From contig DATMRF010000108.1 in the NCBI GenBank assembly GCA_035566435.1, forward strand, positions 13,578-77,577: DNA of 64,000 nt, given 5' to 3'. Made by a program: the position numbers and the translations under genes. This document shows positions 8,593 to 17,091 of the stretch, piece after piece. Numbering within the stretch: position 1 is the first letter of the stretch; each line of letters starts with the position of its first letter. The notes below the pieces were generated by a model. It did not search any database, was not told where the DNA came from, and saw only the letters and a list, made by a program, of their open reading frames with translations. Origin of the DNA: DATMRF01 sp035566435. GTDB lineage: Bacteria; Verrucomicrobiota; Verrucomicrobiia; Limisphaerales; UBA8199.

Positions 8593-9675
8593 GTGCGCAT
8601 CGTCGAAGTACCACTCGGGCAACGCAGCTACCAAATCAAAATCGGGAACGGCCTCCTGCCCGGCTTGAGCCGGGAATGCACGCGACTTGAACTCAAGGGC
8701 CGGTGCGCGATCATTTCCGACCGCCACGTGGCGCCCCGTTACGCTGACAAAGTTAAAACCACCCTCCTGCGGGCCGGAATTGAACCTTTGCTGCTCACCG
8801 TGCCGTCCGGGGAAACCGCAAAGAGCCTCGAGACGGTGCGCGTCTGTTACGACCAACTGGCGGCTCACCGCCTCGAACGCAAATCCTTCATTGTCGCGCT
8901 GGGCGGCGGCGTCGTAGGCGACCTGGCTGGCTTCGTTGCCGCTACTTATCTGCGCGGGATTCCGTTCGTGCAGGTCCCAACCACGTTGCTCGCGCAAGTG
9001 GACAGCTCGGTTGGCGGGAAGGTGGGGGTGAACCTGAAAGCTGGCAAGAACCTGGTCGGAGCCTTTCATCAGCCACGCCTGGTGCTGTGTGATCTGGATA
9101 CGTTATCGACTCTGCCGCCCCGGGAGTTTCGCGCCGGTCTGGCTGAAGTGATCAAATACGGGATCATTTTCGATGCGGCGCTGTTCGCGCGGCTGGAACG
9201 GGACTTGCCGAAGCTGCTGGCACGTGAACCCAAAACCCTGGGGGCGGTTGTCGCCCGCTGCTGTGAGATCAAAGCCGAGGTCGTCGGACAGGATGAAACC
9301 GAGAGTGGCTTGCGCGCGATTCTGAACTTTGGGCACACCGTCGGCCACGCCCTCGAGGCCATTTCGCAATATGGTAGGTTCCTTCACGGAGAGGCAATTT
9401 CTATCGGTCAGGTAGCCGCGGCGCGACTTTCCTCGCAGGTGCTCGGCCTGCCGGAAAGTGACGTCGGGCGGATCACGCTCTTATTTCAACGCGCTGGCTT
9501 GCCGACTCAGTTGGAAGTGAACGCCTCGCAACGAGTAAGACTTATCGCGGCCATGACGCTTGACAAAAAAGTCAGCCGCGGAGAGGTAAAATTCGTGCTG
9601 ACGAAAAGAATTGGCCGGGTCGATTACGGCCAGAAGGTCCCTGCGGCCCTCTTTGGAAAGCTCTTCGACTCTTAA
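8593..9675 (+). CDS. aroB: 3-dehydroquinate synthase
   Basis: The 360-residue product is the NAD- and metal-dependent second enzyme of the shikimate pathway, converting DAHP to 3-dehydroquinate. The signature block GGGVVGDLAGFVAATYLRG is followed by PTTLLAQVDSSVGGKVGVN and KNLVGAFHQP, and NFGHTVGHALEA carries metal-ligand histidines. Start is GTG at 8593 (MRIVEVPLGQRSYQI); no ATG fits. An inverted repeat lies just upstream. A conserved unknown gene follows 21 bp after the stop and is probably cotranscribed. Confidence 0.97.
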   Translation: MRIVEVPLGQRSYQIKIGNGLLPGLSRECTRLELKGRCAIISDRHVAPRYADKVKTTLLRAGIEPLLLTVPSGETAKSLETVRVCYDQLAAHRLERKSFIVALGGGVVGDLAGFVAATYLRGIPFVQVPTTLLAQVDSSVGGKVGVNLKAGKNLVGAFHQPRLVLCDLDTLSTLPPREFRAGLAEVIKYGIIFDAALFARLERDLPKLLAREPKTLGAVVARCCEIKAEVVGQDETESGLRAILNFGHTVGHALEAISQYGRFLHGEAISIGQVAAARLSSQVLGLPESDVGRITLLFQRAGLPTQLEVNASQRVRLIAAMTLDKKVSRGEVKFVLTKRIGRVDYGQKVPAALFGKLFDS

Positions 9676-9694
9676 CCCTCAATCCTTAACGACT
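9674..9694. repeat. Short 7-nt-period tract before a start codon
   Basis: Three heptads, AACCCTC, AATCCTT and AACGACT, abut the ATG at 9697, beginning within the aroB stop region. This is the weakest member of the start-proximal periodic tracts in the window. No Shine-Dalgarno is present here. Confidence 0.4.
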
Positions 9695-9696
9695 GA

Positions 9697-10326
9697 ATGG
9701 CCGCCGTCAGCGAAACAATTGTTCGCGAGTACTTTGAGCTGCACGAATTCCTGGTGCGGCAGCATCGAAAATATGTCGCTCCGACCAGGCACGAGACGGA
9801 CGACGACATCGATTTCTTCGTCCTGAACCCCCACCCCCGACTGCCTGCCGCCGCGCTGCCGTTCGTGCTGTCTTCAGCGGATTTAGCCGGCATTCAGCGT
9901 GCGATCGTCGTGGTTAAGGGCTGGCATACGGAAACCTTCAGCCAGGCGCGACTCGCCAGCGCGCCGAAGATTTTTCGTTTCGTCGAGCCGCGGGTGTTTC
10001 AACAAGCCCTCCGCGCGTTCGCGACGGACGGCGCGCCGCTCAAAATCCTGGTCGTGCCGGCGCTGCCAGAGAACGCTCAGGCCCGTGACCAAAGCGTGGC
10101 GCTGCTCCGCTCCAAAGGAATCGATGCAGTGCTCCCGTTCCACACCATGCTGGCGGACTTGATCCGCAACACCGAAGCCAATCGTAATTACCAAAAGTCC
10201 GATCTCCTGCAGATCATCCGCATCTTCAAGAACTACGACTTCTTTAAGGAACCCCAACTCGAACTGTTCAAAGCGGTGAAGCGCAGAACTCGCGCCAACA
10301 AAACAGCCGACAAGCTCTCGTCTTGA
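9697..10326 (+). CDS. Conserved protein of unknown function
   Basis: The 209-residue soluble protein begins MAAVSETIVREYFELHEFLV. It has no signal peptide and no membrane segment. DDDIDFFVLNPHP, IQRAIVVVKGWHTETFSQ and LKILVVPALPE suggest an alpha/beta fold with parallel strands, followed by a charged helical tail (LLQIIRIFKNYDFFKEPQLELF). I do not recognise a family or catalytic motif. It follows aroB by 21 bp on the same strand, so a role in general metabolism is possible but unproven. Codon use looks like its neighbours'. Confidence 0.8.
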   Translation: MAAVSETIVREYFELHEFLVRQHRKYVAPTRHETDDDIDFFVLNPHPRLPAAALPFVLSSADLAGIQRAIVVVKGWHTETFSQARLASAPKIFRFVEPRVFQQALRAFATDGAPLKILVVPALPENAQARDQSVALLRSKGIDAVLPFHTMLADLIRNTEANRNYQKSDLLQIIRIFKNYDFFKEPQLELFKAVKRRTRANKTADKLSS

Positions 10327-10346
10327 ATTTACGATTTCCCGCGGAA

Positions 10347-11108
10347 TTAGCAGCCCTGAGCCTGGTTGGCTTGCCAGATCAGCCGCAGGCCTTCGAGCGT
10401 CAGCAGGGGATTTACTGAAGTAATTTCTGGAAGTTTCGCAGCGATCAATTCGCCGTAGCCGCCGGTCGCGACCACCGGAAGACGGCGCGTGTTTAGTTCC
10501 CGTTTCAACTCCTGGATGAGTTCACGAACCAGGCCGCGATAGCCGTGGACCGCGCCGACCAGCATTGCCTGCTCGGTGCTCCTGCCCAGCGCACTCTTGA
10601 TTTCGCGGATTTTGATTCGCGGCAGCAAGGCCGTCTTCTCGTGCAAATAATCCGTCATGACCGCCAGGCCAGGTGCAATGATCCCCCCAACATAGTTGCC
10701 GTTCCGATTGACAACGTCGAATGTGACCGCCGTCCCGAAATCGACTACGACCACTGGCGCGCCGAAGTGGTGGCGCGCGGCCGCCGCGTTGGCGAGTCGG
10801 TCCGGACCGATAGTATCGGGCCGTGGATAATCGATGCCGACGCCGCGCAAAGTTTTTGGCGTCAATTCCAGGCAAGCGAGTTTCCAACGGCGTTTGACGG
10901 CGCGGCGGACGAGAGGCGTGGCTCGCGGCACAACGCTGCAGACCGCCGCCCCGTCCACACGCGCGCTGGCGGCAAATCTGCCGAGGCGGTGCTCCGCCAT
11001 GCCGCTGAACCACTCCGCGGTGGGGATGTTTGCCTGCTTCACCACACGCTCGCCTCTGGTCAACCCGAGATGCGTGTGCGTGTTGCCAATGTCAAAGAGG
11101 AGGAGCAT
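10347..11108 (-). CDS. coaX: Type III pantothenate kinase
   Basis: Start set at the ATG read from 11108 (MLLLFDIGNTHTHLGL), since the ASKHA phosphate-1 motif DIGNTHTHLG must lie at the N-terminus; 28 upstream codons in frame fall in repeat sequence. The 253-residue product phosphorylates pantothenate at the first step of CoA synthesis. GPDRLANAAAA and VVVDFGTAVTFDVV are the other two family motifs. It lies downstream of nadC and birA on the same strand, forming a cofactor cluster. A 7/8-nt-period tract (11133 down to 11109) directly precedes the ATG, where a ribosome binding site would normally be. Confidence 0.95.
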   Translation of the reverse strand: MLLLFDIGNTHTHLGLTRGERVVKQANIPTAEWFSGMAEHRLGRFAASARVDGAAVCSVVPRATPLVRRAVKRRWKLACLELTPKTLRGVGIDYPRPDTIGPDRLANAAAARHHFGAPVVVVDFGTAVTFDVVNRNGNYVGGIIAPGLAVMTDYLHEKTALLPRIKIREIKSALGRSTEQAMLVGAVHGYRGLVRELIQELKRELNTRRLPVVATGGYGELIAAKLPEITSVNPLLTLEGLRLIWQANQAQGC

Positions 11109-11220
11109 TAGGGAATTGGAGTGAAGGAGTGATGGGGAAACGCGCTCCAGAGCGAACCGTGCTGCGAGCGCCCAAAGCCAAGGCTCCAGCACTCCAATAC
11201 TCCGGCACTCCGTTCATTTC
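11109..11220. repeat. Element with inverted 8-nt-period arms upstream of coaX
   Basis: On the minus strand, ATCACTCC, TTCACTCC and AATTCCCT lead directly into the coaX ATG. About 60 bp away, 11183-11220 carries CACTCCAA, TACTCCGG and CACTCCGT on the plus strand, so the tracts face each other. ATTGGAGTG (11115-11123) and CACTCCAAT (11190-11198) pair perfectly over 9 bp. The second arm overlaps the birA stop at 11214. Confidence 0.65.
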
Positions 11221-12194
11221 TCAAGCGTCACATCCCCTCCGACCACCCGTTCGAGATGGCCGTGCTCAGTGCGCAGCAGCAGCGCGCCGTCCTCGCCCAG
11301 GGATTCCGCCCGGCCCCGGACCTGGCGGTCGCCCGTGCGGATGGCCACCTCGCGGCCAATGGTCGTGCAGTGCGCTTCCCATTCGTCGGCGACCGCGGGA
11401 AAACTGCCTCCCGCTACGCGCGCATAGTCCGCATCCAGTTCCCGGAGGATTTCCACGGCGAGTTCCGCCCGGGAAAGAGACCTGCCAAGTTCGACCTTCA
11501 GCGAGGTAGCCGCGTTGCGCAGTTCGGATGGAAAATCCCCCGCATTCAAATTCACGTCCACGCCGATCCCGAGAATAACGTATTTCACGCGATCGAGTTC
11601 CGCGCTCAGTTCGGTGAGAATGCCCGACACCTTTTTGCCGGAGAGGAGTAAATCGTTGGGCCATTTGATCTCGGGTTTCAGACCCGTTTGAGATTCAATT
11701 GCGCGCCGAAGGGCAGTTGCTGAGGCGACGGTCAGCTGCGTAATCGCCTGCGGTGCCAATTCGGGCCGGAGCAGCACCGAAAACCAGAGACCTTTGCCGC
11801 CGGGCGACATCCATTTTCGTCCCAGCCGTCCACGTCCGCGGGTTTGCAATTCGGCGAAGACCACGATTCCCTCTTTAACTCCGTCGTGGGCGAGTTTCTC
11901 GATCACATCATTGGTGGAGGTCGTGGACTCAAAAACGCGGATGTCGCGCCCGATAACCTTGGTTTCGCCCAGGCGGGAGAGCAAATCATCGGCGTGCAAC
12001 ACGTCCGGAGCGCTGAGAAAGCGGTAGCCCAGGTGCGGACTGGCTTCGATCTCGTAACCGAGCGAGCGCAGCTCGTCGATTCGCGCCCATACGGCGGCGC
12101 GGCTGACGCCGAGCCTTTGCGACAATTCGGCCCCCGAAACGGAGCCGCCACCCGCCCCGCGGAGCGCGGTCAGAATTTGGGCGTCGAGGCTCAT
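11214..12194 (-). CDS. birA: Bifunctional biotin-protein ligase / biotin operon repressor
   Basis: The 326-residue product has an N-terminal winged helix (about 1-60; LSQRLGVSRAAVWARIDELR) and a C-terminal biotin ligase. The latter has GRGRLGRKWMSPGGKGLWFS for biotin and biotinyl-5'-AMP binding and KWPNDLLLSGKKVSGILTE with the catalytic lysine region. It attaches biotin to the carrier subunit of acetyl-CoA carboxylase, and the DNA-binding domain suggests it also represses transcription. Its start overlaps the end of nadC by 4 bp, so the two are translationally coupled. No biotin synthesis genes are nearby. Confidence 0.95.
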   Translation of the reverse strand: MSLDAQILTALRGAGGGSVSGAELSQRLGVSRAAVWARIDELRSLGYEIEASPHLGYRFLSAPDVLHADDLLSRLGETKVIGRDIRVFESTTSTNDVIEKLAHDGVKEGIVVFAELQTRGRGRLGRKWMSPGGKGLWFSVLLRPELAPQAITQLTVASATALRRAIESQTGLKPEIKWPNDLLLSGKKVSGILTELSAELDRVKYVILGIGVDVNLNAGDFPSELRNAATSLKVELGRSLSRAELAVEILRELDADYARVAGGSFPAVADEWEAHCTTIGREVAIRTGDRQVRGRAESLGEDGALLLRTEHGHLERVVGGDVTLEK

Positions 12195-13054
12195 GGTTCA
12201 AAATCCAACCCGACATCCACTGCCCGGGCCGAATGGGTCAGAGCTCCGACCGAGATAAAATCCACGCCCGCCTCGGCGATAGCCCGAACGCTTTCCAGGG
12301 TCACCCCGCCGCTCGCTTCTGTGCGGGCTCGGCCATTGCATGCTTTGACCGCGAGCCGCAACTCTGCCGGGTTCATATTGTCGAGTAGAATCAGTTCGGC
12401 GCCTGCCGCCAGTGCCTGCTCGACCTGGTCGAGGGTGTCCGTTTCCACTTCGATCTTCAACTCCGGATAACGTGTCCGCGCGCGCTTGATCGCCGCCGCA
12501 ATCGGGTTCGGTGGCTCGTCTTTCAGCGCGGCAAGGTGGTTGTCCTTAATCAACACCATGTCGTACAAGCCGAAGCGATGGTTTGCCGCGCCCCCGCAGG
12601 CGACGGCGTATTTTTCCAACCGCCGCCAGCCCGGGGTGGTTTTGCGGGTGTCCAGGATTTGCGCCTGAGTCCCGTTCACCGCCTCGACAAACCGAGCGGC
12701 CAGAGTAGCAACCCCCGAGAGCCTTTGCACGAAATTGAGCGCGACGCGCTCGGCGCTGAGCAGCGAGCGGGCCGCTCCCTCAACCCGCAACAGCGTGCCA
12801 CCCGGCGCGACTCGTTGGCCGTCCTGGACCTCGCGATGAACGGTCACGTCCTTGCCCACCTCGCTAAAGACGGTTTCGGAAAGCGCCAGCCCCGCGACCA
12901 CCAGCGGCTCGCGCGCCCGCATCCGGGCAGAAGCGCGGGCCTGCTCCGGCACGGTTGCCAGCGTGGTCACGTCTCCGCTGCCGATGTCCTCAGCCAGCGC
13001 CTGCCGGACCAGTGGACGAATCTCTTCATCCCTCAAAGGTTCCACGCCGCACAA
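12191..13054 (-). CDS. nadC: Nicotinate-nucleotide pyrophosphorylase (carboxylating)
   Basis: The 287-residue product converts quinolinate and PRPP to nicotinate mononucleotide in de novo NAD synthesis. ILDTRKTTPGWRRLEKYAV, CGGAANHRFGLYDMVLIKDNH, EVETDTLDQ and the phosphate-binding ISVGALTHSA block are family hallmarks. It is first in a minus-strand cluster (nadC, birA, coaX) and overlaps birA by 4 bp. A divergent Tat-exported oxidoreductase begins 122 bp upstream. Neither nadA nor nadB is in the window. Confidence 0.96.
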   Translation of the reverse strand: MCGVEPLRDEEIRPLVRQALAEDIGSGDVTTLATVPEQARASARMRAREPLVVAGLALSETVFSEVGKDVTVHREVQDGQRVAPGGTLLRVEGAARSLLSAERVALNFVQRLSGVATLAARFVEAVNGTQAQILDTRKTTPGWRRLEKYAVACGGAANHRFGLYDMVLIKDNHLAALKDEPPNPIAAAIKRARTRYPELKIEVETDTLDQVEQALAAGAELILLDNMNPAELRLAVKACNGRARTEASGGVTLESVRAIAEAGVDFISVGALTHSARAVDVGLDFEP

Positions 13055-13176
13055 AATGGACCATGCGGTCGAAAAGCAAAGCCGATTTGCCGCGCCGGCT
13101 CTCGAATTTTGGCGATTGGCTATTAACCATCAATTTCTCCTTGTGCGCCGGTGCCCAACCGCGTAGGAATCACTGC

Positions 13177-14622
13177 ATGATAACGCCTGCCCTCTCCCGG
13201 ACGACTGCGATATCCCGCCGCCAATTTATCTATTACTCGGCGTTAGCCGCCAGCGCCACTGCCCTGACCGGCTACGCTCGACCCCAGCCGCGGCCGGTCT
13301 CGCCGAACGAAAAGCTAAATATCGGCGTGGTCGGCTGCGGTGGCAAAGGCAGCAGCGACCTCCGCTTCTGCGCCGGCGAAAACATCGTCGCGCTGTGCGA
13401 CGTCAGCGACTCGGCCACCGCACGGGCGCGGGAGAGTTTCCCAAACGCCAAGGTTTACACAGATTACCGTCAGATGCTTGAGAAGGAGAAATCCCTGGAC
13501 GCGGTCGATATCGCGACGCCGGACCACATGCACGCCGCTATCGCAGCCACGGCCATCAAGTTGGGCAAGCATGTTTATTGTCAGAAGCCGCTGACCCACG
13601 ATGTGTATGAGGCGCGGATGCTGCGCGACCTCGCGAGGGAGTACAAAGTCGCGACCCAGATGGGCAACCAGGGCAGCGCTTCGGACGGTTTGCGCCGGGC
13701 AGTGGAGGTGGTCCAAGCCGGCCTGATTGGGTCGGTGCGGCAGGCTCACGTGTGGACTAACCGACCCATTTGGCCGCAGGGCCTGGACCGGCCGCCAGGC
13801 TCGGACCCGATTCCTGCGGGGCTGGACTGGGACCTGTGGCTCGGCACCGCCCCGTCGCGTCCGTTTAAAGCGACGTGGCCGGACGCCCCCGCGAGCGGCG
13901 AACGCCGCCGGCAACGAGGCGTGTATCAGCCATTCGCCTGGCGCGGCTGGCAGGATTTCGGGACGGGCGCGCTCGGCGATATGGCTTGCCACACTGTGAA
14001 CTGGCCTTTCCGGGCTCTCAGCCTCGGCTATCCGACCGAAATTGAGGCCTCTTCCTCCGGCATGAACAAGGAAATGTACCCCAAGAGTTCGCAAATCCGA
14101 TTTGAATTCCCTGCCCGCGAAGGTCAGCCGCCGGTGACTCTGCAATGGTACGATGGGGGGAATAGGCCGTCAAAGGAGGTCACCGCCGATATCGTCGCGC
14201 TGCAGGATGAGGTTTCGGGCAGCGGCTGCCTACTCGTTGGCGACAAGGGGCAGATGTATTCCGGTGACGATGGCGACCAGGACCTCCGGTTTTTCGTAAA
14301 GCTCAAGGATGAGAAGGAGCTCCGGCGCGGGCTGGACCACGATGCGGTGAAAGCCATCGCGGAAACCCTGCCGCGCAATGCCTTCCAAGGCTCACCGGAT
14401 CAGCGACAACATCTCGAATGGATTGCCGCCTGCAAGGGCGGAAAACCAGGTTACTCGAATTTCGACATCGCCGCGTATCTGACGGAAATTATTTTGCTGG
14501 GCTGCGTCGCACTGCGCGCGGGCAAGAAACTCGAATGGGATGGTCCAAAGATGCGCGCCAAGAACGCCCCGGAAGCCGAACATTTTGTCAAACGTCACTA
14601 CCGGAAGGGCTGGTCCCTTTGA
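13177..14622 (+). CDS. Tat-exported Gfo/Idh/MocA-family oxidoreductase (copy 1)
   Basis: Start chosen at ATG 13177 (MITPALSRTTAISRRQF), where a twin-arginine signal SRRQF with a following hydrophobic stretch appears; 74 codons of upstream frame overlap the divergent promoter region. The 481-residue mature part binds a dinucleotide through NIGVVGCGGKGSSD and carries the EKSLDAVDIATPDHMHA and KHVYCQKPLTHDVYEA blocks of the family, the latter with the EKP-like lysine region as QKP. Such exported members are abundant in Verrucomicrobia and Planctomycetes and probably act on sugars or sugar acids; the substrate is unknown. A close paralogue follows 47 bp downstream, so this is a tandem duplication. 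Confidence 0.93.
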   Translation: MITPALSRTTAISRRQFIYYSALAASATALTGYARPQPRPVSPNEKLNIGVVGCGGKGSSDLRFCAGENIVALCDVSDSATARARESFPNAKVYTDYRQMLEKEKSLDAVDIATPDHMHAAIAATAIKLGKHVYCQKPLTHDVYEARMLRDLAREYKVATQMGNQGSASDGLRRAVEVVQAGLIGSVRQAHVWTNRPIWPQGLDRPPGSDPIPAGLDWDLWLGTAPSRPFKATWPDAPASGERRRQRGVYQPFAWRGWQDFGTGALGDMACHTVNWPFRALSLGYPTEIEASSSGMNKEMYPKSSQIRFEFPAREGQPPVTLQWYDGGNRPSKEVTADIVALQDEVSGSGCLLVGDKGQMYSGDDGDQDLRFFVKLKDEKELRRGLDHDAVKAIAETLPRNAFQGSPDQRQHLEWIAACKGGKPGYSNFDIAAYLTEIILLGCVALRAGKKLEWDGPKMRAKNAPEAEHFVKRHYRKGWSL

Positions 14623-14669
14623 ACAGATTCCACCGTGCGCGTCTCTAACTGTGTATAGGAAGATCGCTT

Positions 14670-16097
14670 ATGTTTAAATTCGATTCCGTCAGAAAGTCAC
14701 TAACCCGCCGTCAATTCCTGCGGTATGCGGCCCTGGCCGCGGCCGGCGCCGCGACCCTCACCAGTTACTCTCAACCCCGGCCGCGAAGGTTGGGCGCGGG
14801 CGACAAGCTGCGTCTCGCCTGCGTCGGCGCCGGCGGCAAAGGTGAGAGCGACGTTCAGGACTGCGGCGGTGAGGAAATTGTCGCTTTGTGCGACGTCGAT
14901 GAGGGTGTGGCCGCCAAATCCCGGCAGTCGTTTCCGAACGCGAAATTTTACTTTGACTGGCGCGAGATGCTCGAGAAAGAAGGGAAAAACATCGACGCGG
15001 TGACCGTTTCGACCCCCGATCACCTGCACGCACTGGTGGCTTCGGCCGCGATCAAGATGGGCAAACACGTGTATTGCCAGAAGCCCCTGACACAGACCGT
15101 GTATGAAGCGCGGCACTTGCGCCAGTTGGCGAAGGAATACGGGGTGGTAACACAGATGGGGAACCAGGGCAGCTCCGAAGATGGCCTGCGCCGAGCGGTG
15201 GAAGTCGTCCAAGCAGGCATCATCGGCCCTGTCAAACAGATCCATGTTTGGACCAACCGCCCGATTTGGCCCCAAGGCCTGCGGCGTCCGCCAGGCGAGG
15301 ACCCGTTGCCGCCTAATTTCAAATGGGATTTGTGGCTGGGCCCGGCTCCGGTTCGCCCTTACAAACATGACGTCTATAACCCGTTCAAGTGGCGCGGTTG
15401 GTTCGAATTTGGCACCGGTGCGCTGGGGGATATGGCTTGCCACACAGCCAACCTGCCCTTCCGCGCAGCCAAATTGGGTTATCCCCGGCTGGTTGAGCTG
15501 GTCGGTCATTCCGAGCTGAATCCGGACACTTACCCCAAAACCGCGAAGATTCGTTTCGTGTTTCCGCCGCGCGAGGGCCTGCCCGAAACTGAGTTCTTCT
15601 GGTATGACGGCAACCCTGAGGACCAATCGGTCAAGCCGCTGCGCCCGCCGCAGGAAATCACGGCAAACATCAAAGAGTTGATGGAAAAGGTCCCTGACAG
15701 CGGCTGCCTATTGGTTGGCGAAAAGGGCGAGATTTTTTCCCCTGACGATTATGGCTCCCGCTTCTTCCTGAAGCTGAATGCAGAAAAGGACTTGGTGAAC
15801 GGAACGGTTCACCAAGCGGCAAAGGCTGTGCCCGTGACGCTGCCGCGCAACCCGCACCAGGGCGATACAGATCTCCGCCAGCACCTGGAATGGATCGCCG
15901 CTTGCAAGGGTGGCCCCACGCCTTTCTCCAACTTCGACATCGCCGCCTACTTGACCGAGATCATCCTGTTGGGCTGCGTCGCCCTGCGGGTCGGCAAGAA
16001 ACTCGAGTGGGATGGTCCGAACATGCGCGCCGTTAACGCGCCCGAAGCGGCCCAATTCGTCAAGCGCCACTACCGCAGCGGCTTTGAGCTAGCCTGA
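14670..16097 (+). CDS. Tat-exported Gfo/Idh/MocA-family oxidoreductase (copy 2)
   Basis: The 475-residue paralogue of the preceding gene starts at ATG 14670 with Tat motif TRRQFL and hydrophobic AALAAAGAATLTS. NAD(P)-binding ACVGAGGKGESD, VSTPDHLHALVASAAI and YCQKPLTQTVYEARHL match copy 1 block by block, as do the C-terminal EWIAACKG, FDIAAYLTEIILLGCVALR and WDGPNMRA stretches. Copy 1 has a 14-residue longer loop before VYQPFAWRGW. The two probably share a transcript and may form a mixed oligomer or handle related substrates. It converges on the sirtuin gene with 15 bp between. Confidence 0.93.
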   Translation: MFKFDSVRKSLTRRQFLRYAALAAAGAATLTSYSQPRPRRLGAGDKLRLACVGAGGKGESDVQDCGGEEIVALCDVDEGVAAKSRQSFPNAKFYFDWREMLEKEGKNIDAVTVSTPDHLHALVASAAIKMGKHVYCQKPLTQTVYEARHLRQLAKEYGVVTQMGNQGSSEDGLRRAVEVVQAGIIGPVKQIHVWTNRPIWPQGLRRPPGEDPLPPNFKWDLWLGPAPVRPYKHDVYNPFKWRGWFEFGTGALGDMACHTANLPFRAAKLGYPRLVELVGHSELNPDTYPKTAKIRFVFPPREGLPETEFFWYDGNPEDQSVKPLRPPQEITANIKELMEKVPDSGCLLVGEKGEIFSPDDYGSRFFLKLNAEKDLVNGTVHQAAKAVPVTLPRNPHQGDTDLRQHLEWIAACKGGPTPFSNFDIAAYLTEIILLGCVALRVGKKLEWDGPNMRAVNAPEAAQFVKRHYRSGFELA

Positions 16098-16112
16098 ACT
16101 GTAAAGCGCGCC

Positions 16113-16871
16113 TTACCCGAGTGCCTCTGCAACCGCTGGGGGAAAAATCTCAGCCACATCCCCCTCGAGCCGCAGGGTAAGCTCTCGCGCGCCATCCTGC
16201 TCGGTTGGGCCGCGGTTGATGATGGCGTAAGGCGCCCCACGTGTCGCGGCGACGAGGGGAATGCTCGCCGCCGGGTAAACTGATAACGTCGAGCCCAGCG
16301 CCATCGCCAGGTCGGCCTCCGAGGCCGCTGCCTGTGCGCGTCCGAGGTCCTCGTTCTGCAAGTTCTGCCCGAAACTAATCGTCGCAGGCTTGAGGAAGCC
16401 GCCGCATTCACAGAGGGGCGCGCGCCGCGTTTGGCGAAACGAGTCAAAATGAGGCTCGGGGTCCGAAAGCTTTCCGCAAGTCTGGCACTCGACCAGGTTG
16501 TTTGTGCCGTGCAGTTCCACCAATTTGTCCGCGGAGGTGCCGGCGCGAGAATGGAGGCCGTCGATGTTTTGGGTCACAACGGCCCTCACCTTGCCCGCCC
16601 GCTCGAGGCGGACGATCGCGTCGTGGATGGCGTTGGGGCGCGCCGCGCGGAACGCCGGCCAGCCCTCCAGCTTGTAGTCCCAGTGCTCGACCCGGGCGGC
16701 TTCCGACCTCATGAAATCATGATAATAGACTGGCTGGCGCCGTTTCCATACACCCTCAGGTCCTCGGAAATCAGGGATGCCGCTGCCGGTGGAAATGCCG
16801 GCCCCGGTGAACATGAGGATATTCCTTCCAGCCCGAAGCAGTTGAACCAGTTTTTGGCGGTCTGCGTCCAT
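16113..16871 (-). CDS. cobB: Sir2-family NAD-dependent protein deacylase
   Basis: Start set at the ATG read from 16871 (MDADRQKLVQLL), since the upstream frame overlaps the divergent nnrE promoter and has low-complexity sequence. The 252-residue product carries FTGAGISTGSGIPDFRG for NAD binding, TQNIDGLHSRAG with the catalytic His, and four zinc cysteines (CQTC and CEC). It removes acyl groups from lysines, using NAD and releasing nicotinamide. It is divergent from the NAD(P)HX repair gene, so two NAD-linked functions sit side by side. Confidence 0.95.
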   Translation of the reverse strand: MDADRQKLVQLLRAGRNILMFTGAGISTGSGIPDFRGPEGVWKRRQPVYYHDFMRSEAARVEHWDYKLEGWPAFRAARPNAIHDAIVRLERAGKVRAVVTQNIDGLHSRAGTSADKLVELHGTNNLVECQTCGKLSDPEPHFDSFRQTRRAPLCECGGFLKPATISFGQNLQNEDLGRAQAAASEADLAMALGSTLSVYPAASIPLVAATRGAPYAIINRGPTEQDGARELTLRLEGDVAEIFPPAVAEALG

Positions 16872-17006
16872 AAAGAGATTCTCACCCGAATGACCGCCGC
16901 TACAAACAAAAAACCTGCCGGATCCGCCAAATGCTGATTTGAGAAGCACGAGCCCAGAGGCGGGGACGACGACGTTCCCACATCTCCTAAATGGTTCACG
17001 TGCGTT

Positions 17007-17031
17007 CGGGGACGTGGGTGTCCCTGCCCCG
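17007..17031. repeat. Single GACGGCCACGTCCCCG-family repeat (minus orientation)
   Basis: CGGGGACGTGGGTGTCCC plus TGCCCCG, read on the plus strand, is the reverse complement of the unit seen as an inverted pair at 8464-8539. It lies in the divergent promoter region between the sirtuin gene and nnrE. Confidence 0.6.
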
Positions 17032-17091
17032 TCCATCTCTCCGGCTGGAAATCGTTTTGTCGCGCCGGTGGTCCTTGTGTAACCTCTGCCC

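Noticed and set aside
12955..13176. A 74-codon N-terminal extension of the first oxidoreductase
   Set aside because: It overlaps the divergent promoter and nadC start and is not protein-like. The Tat signal at ATG 13177 is a much better start.
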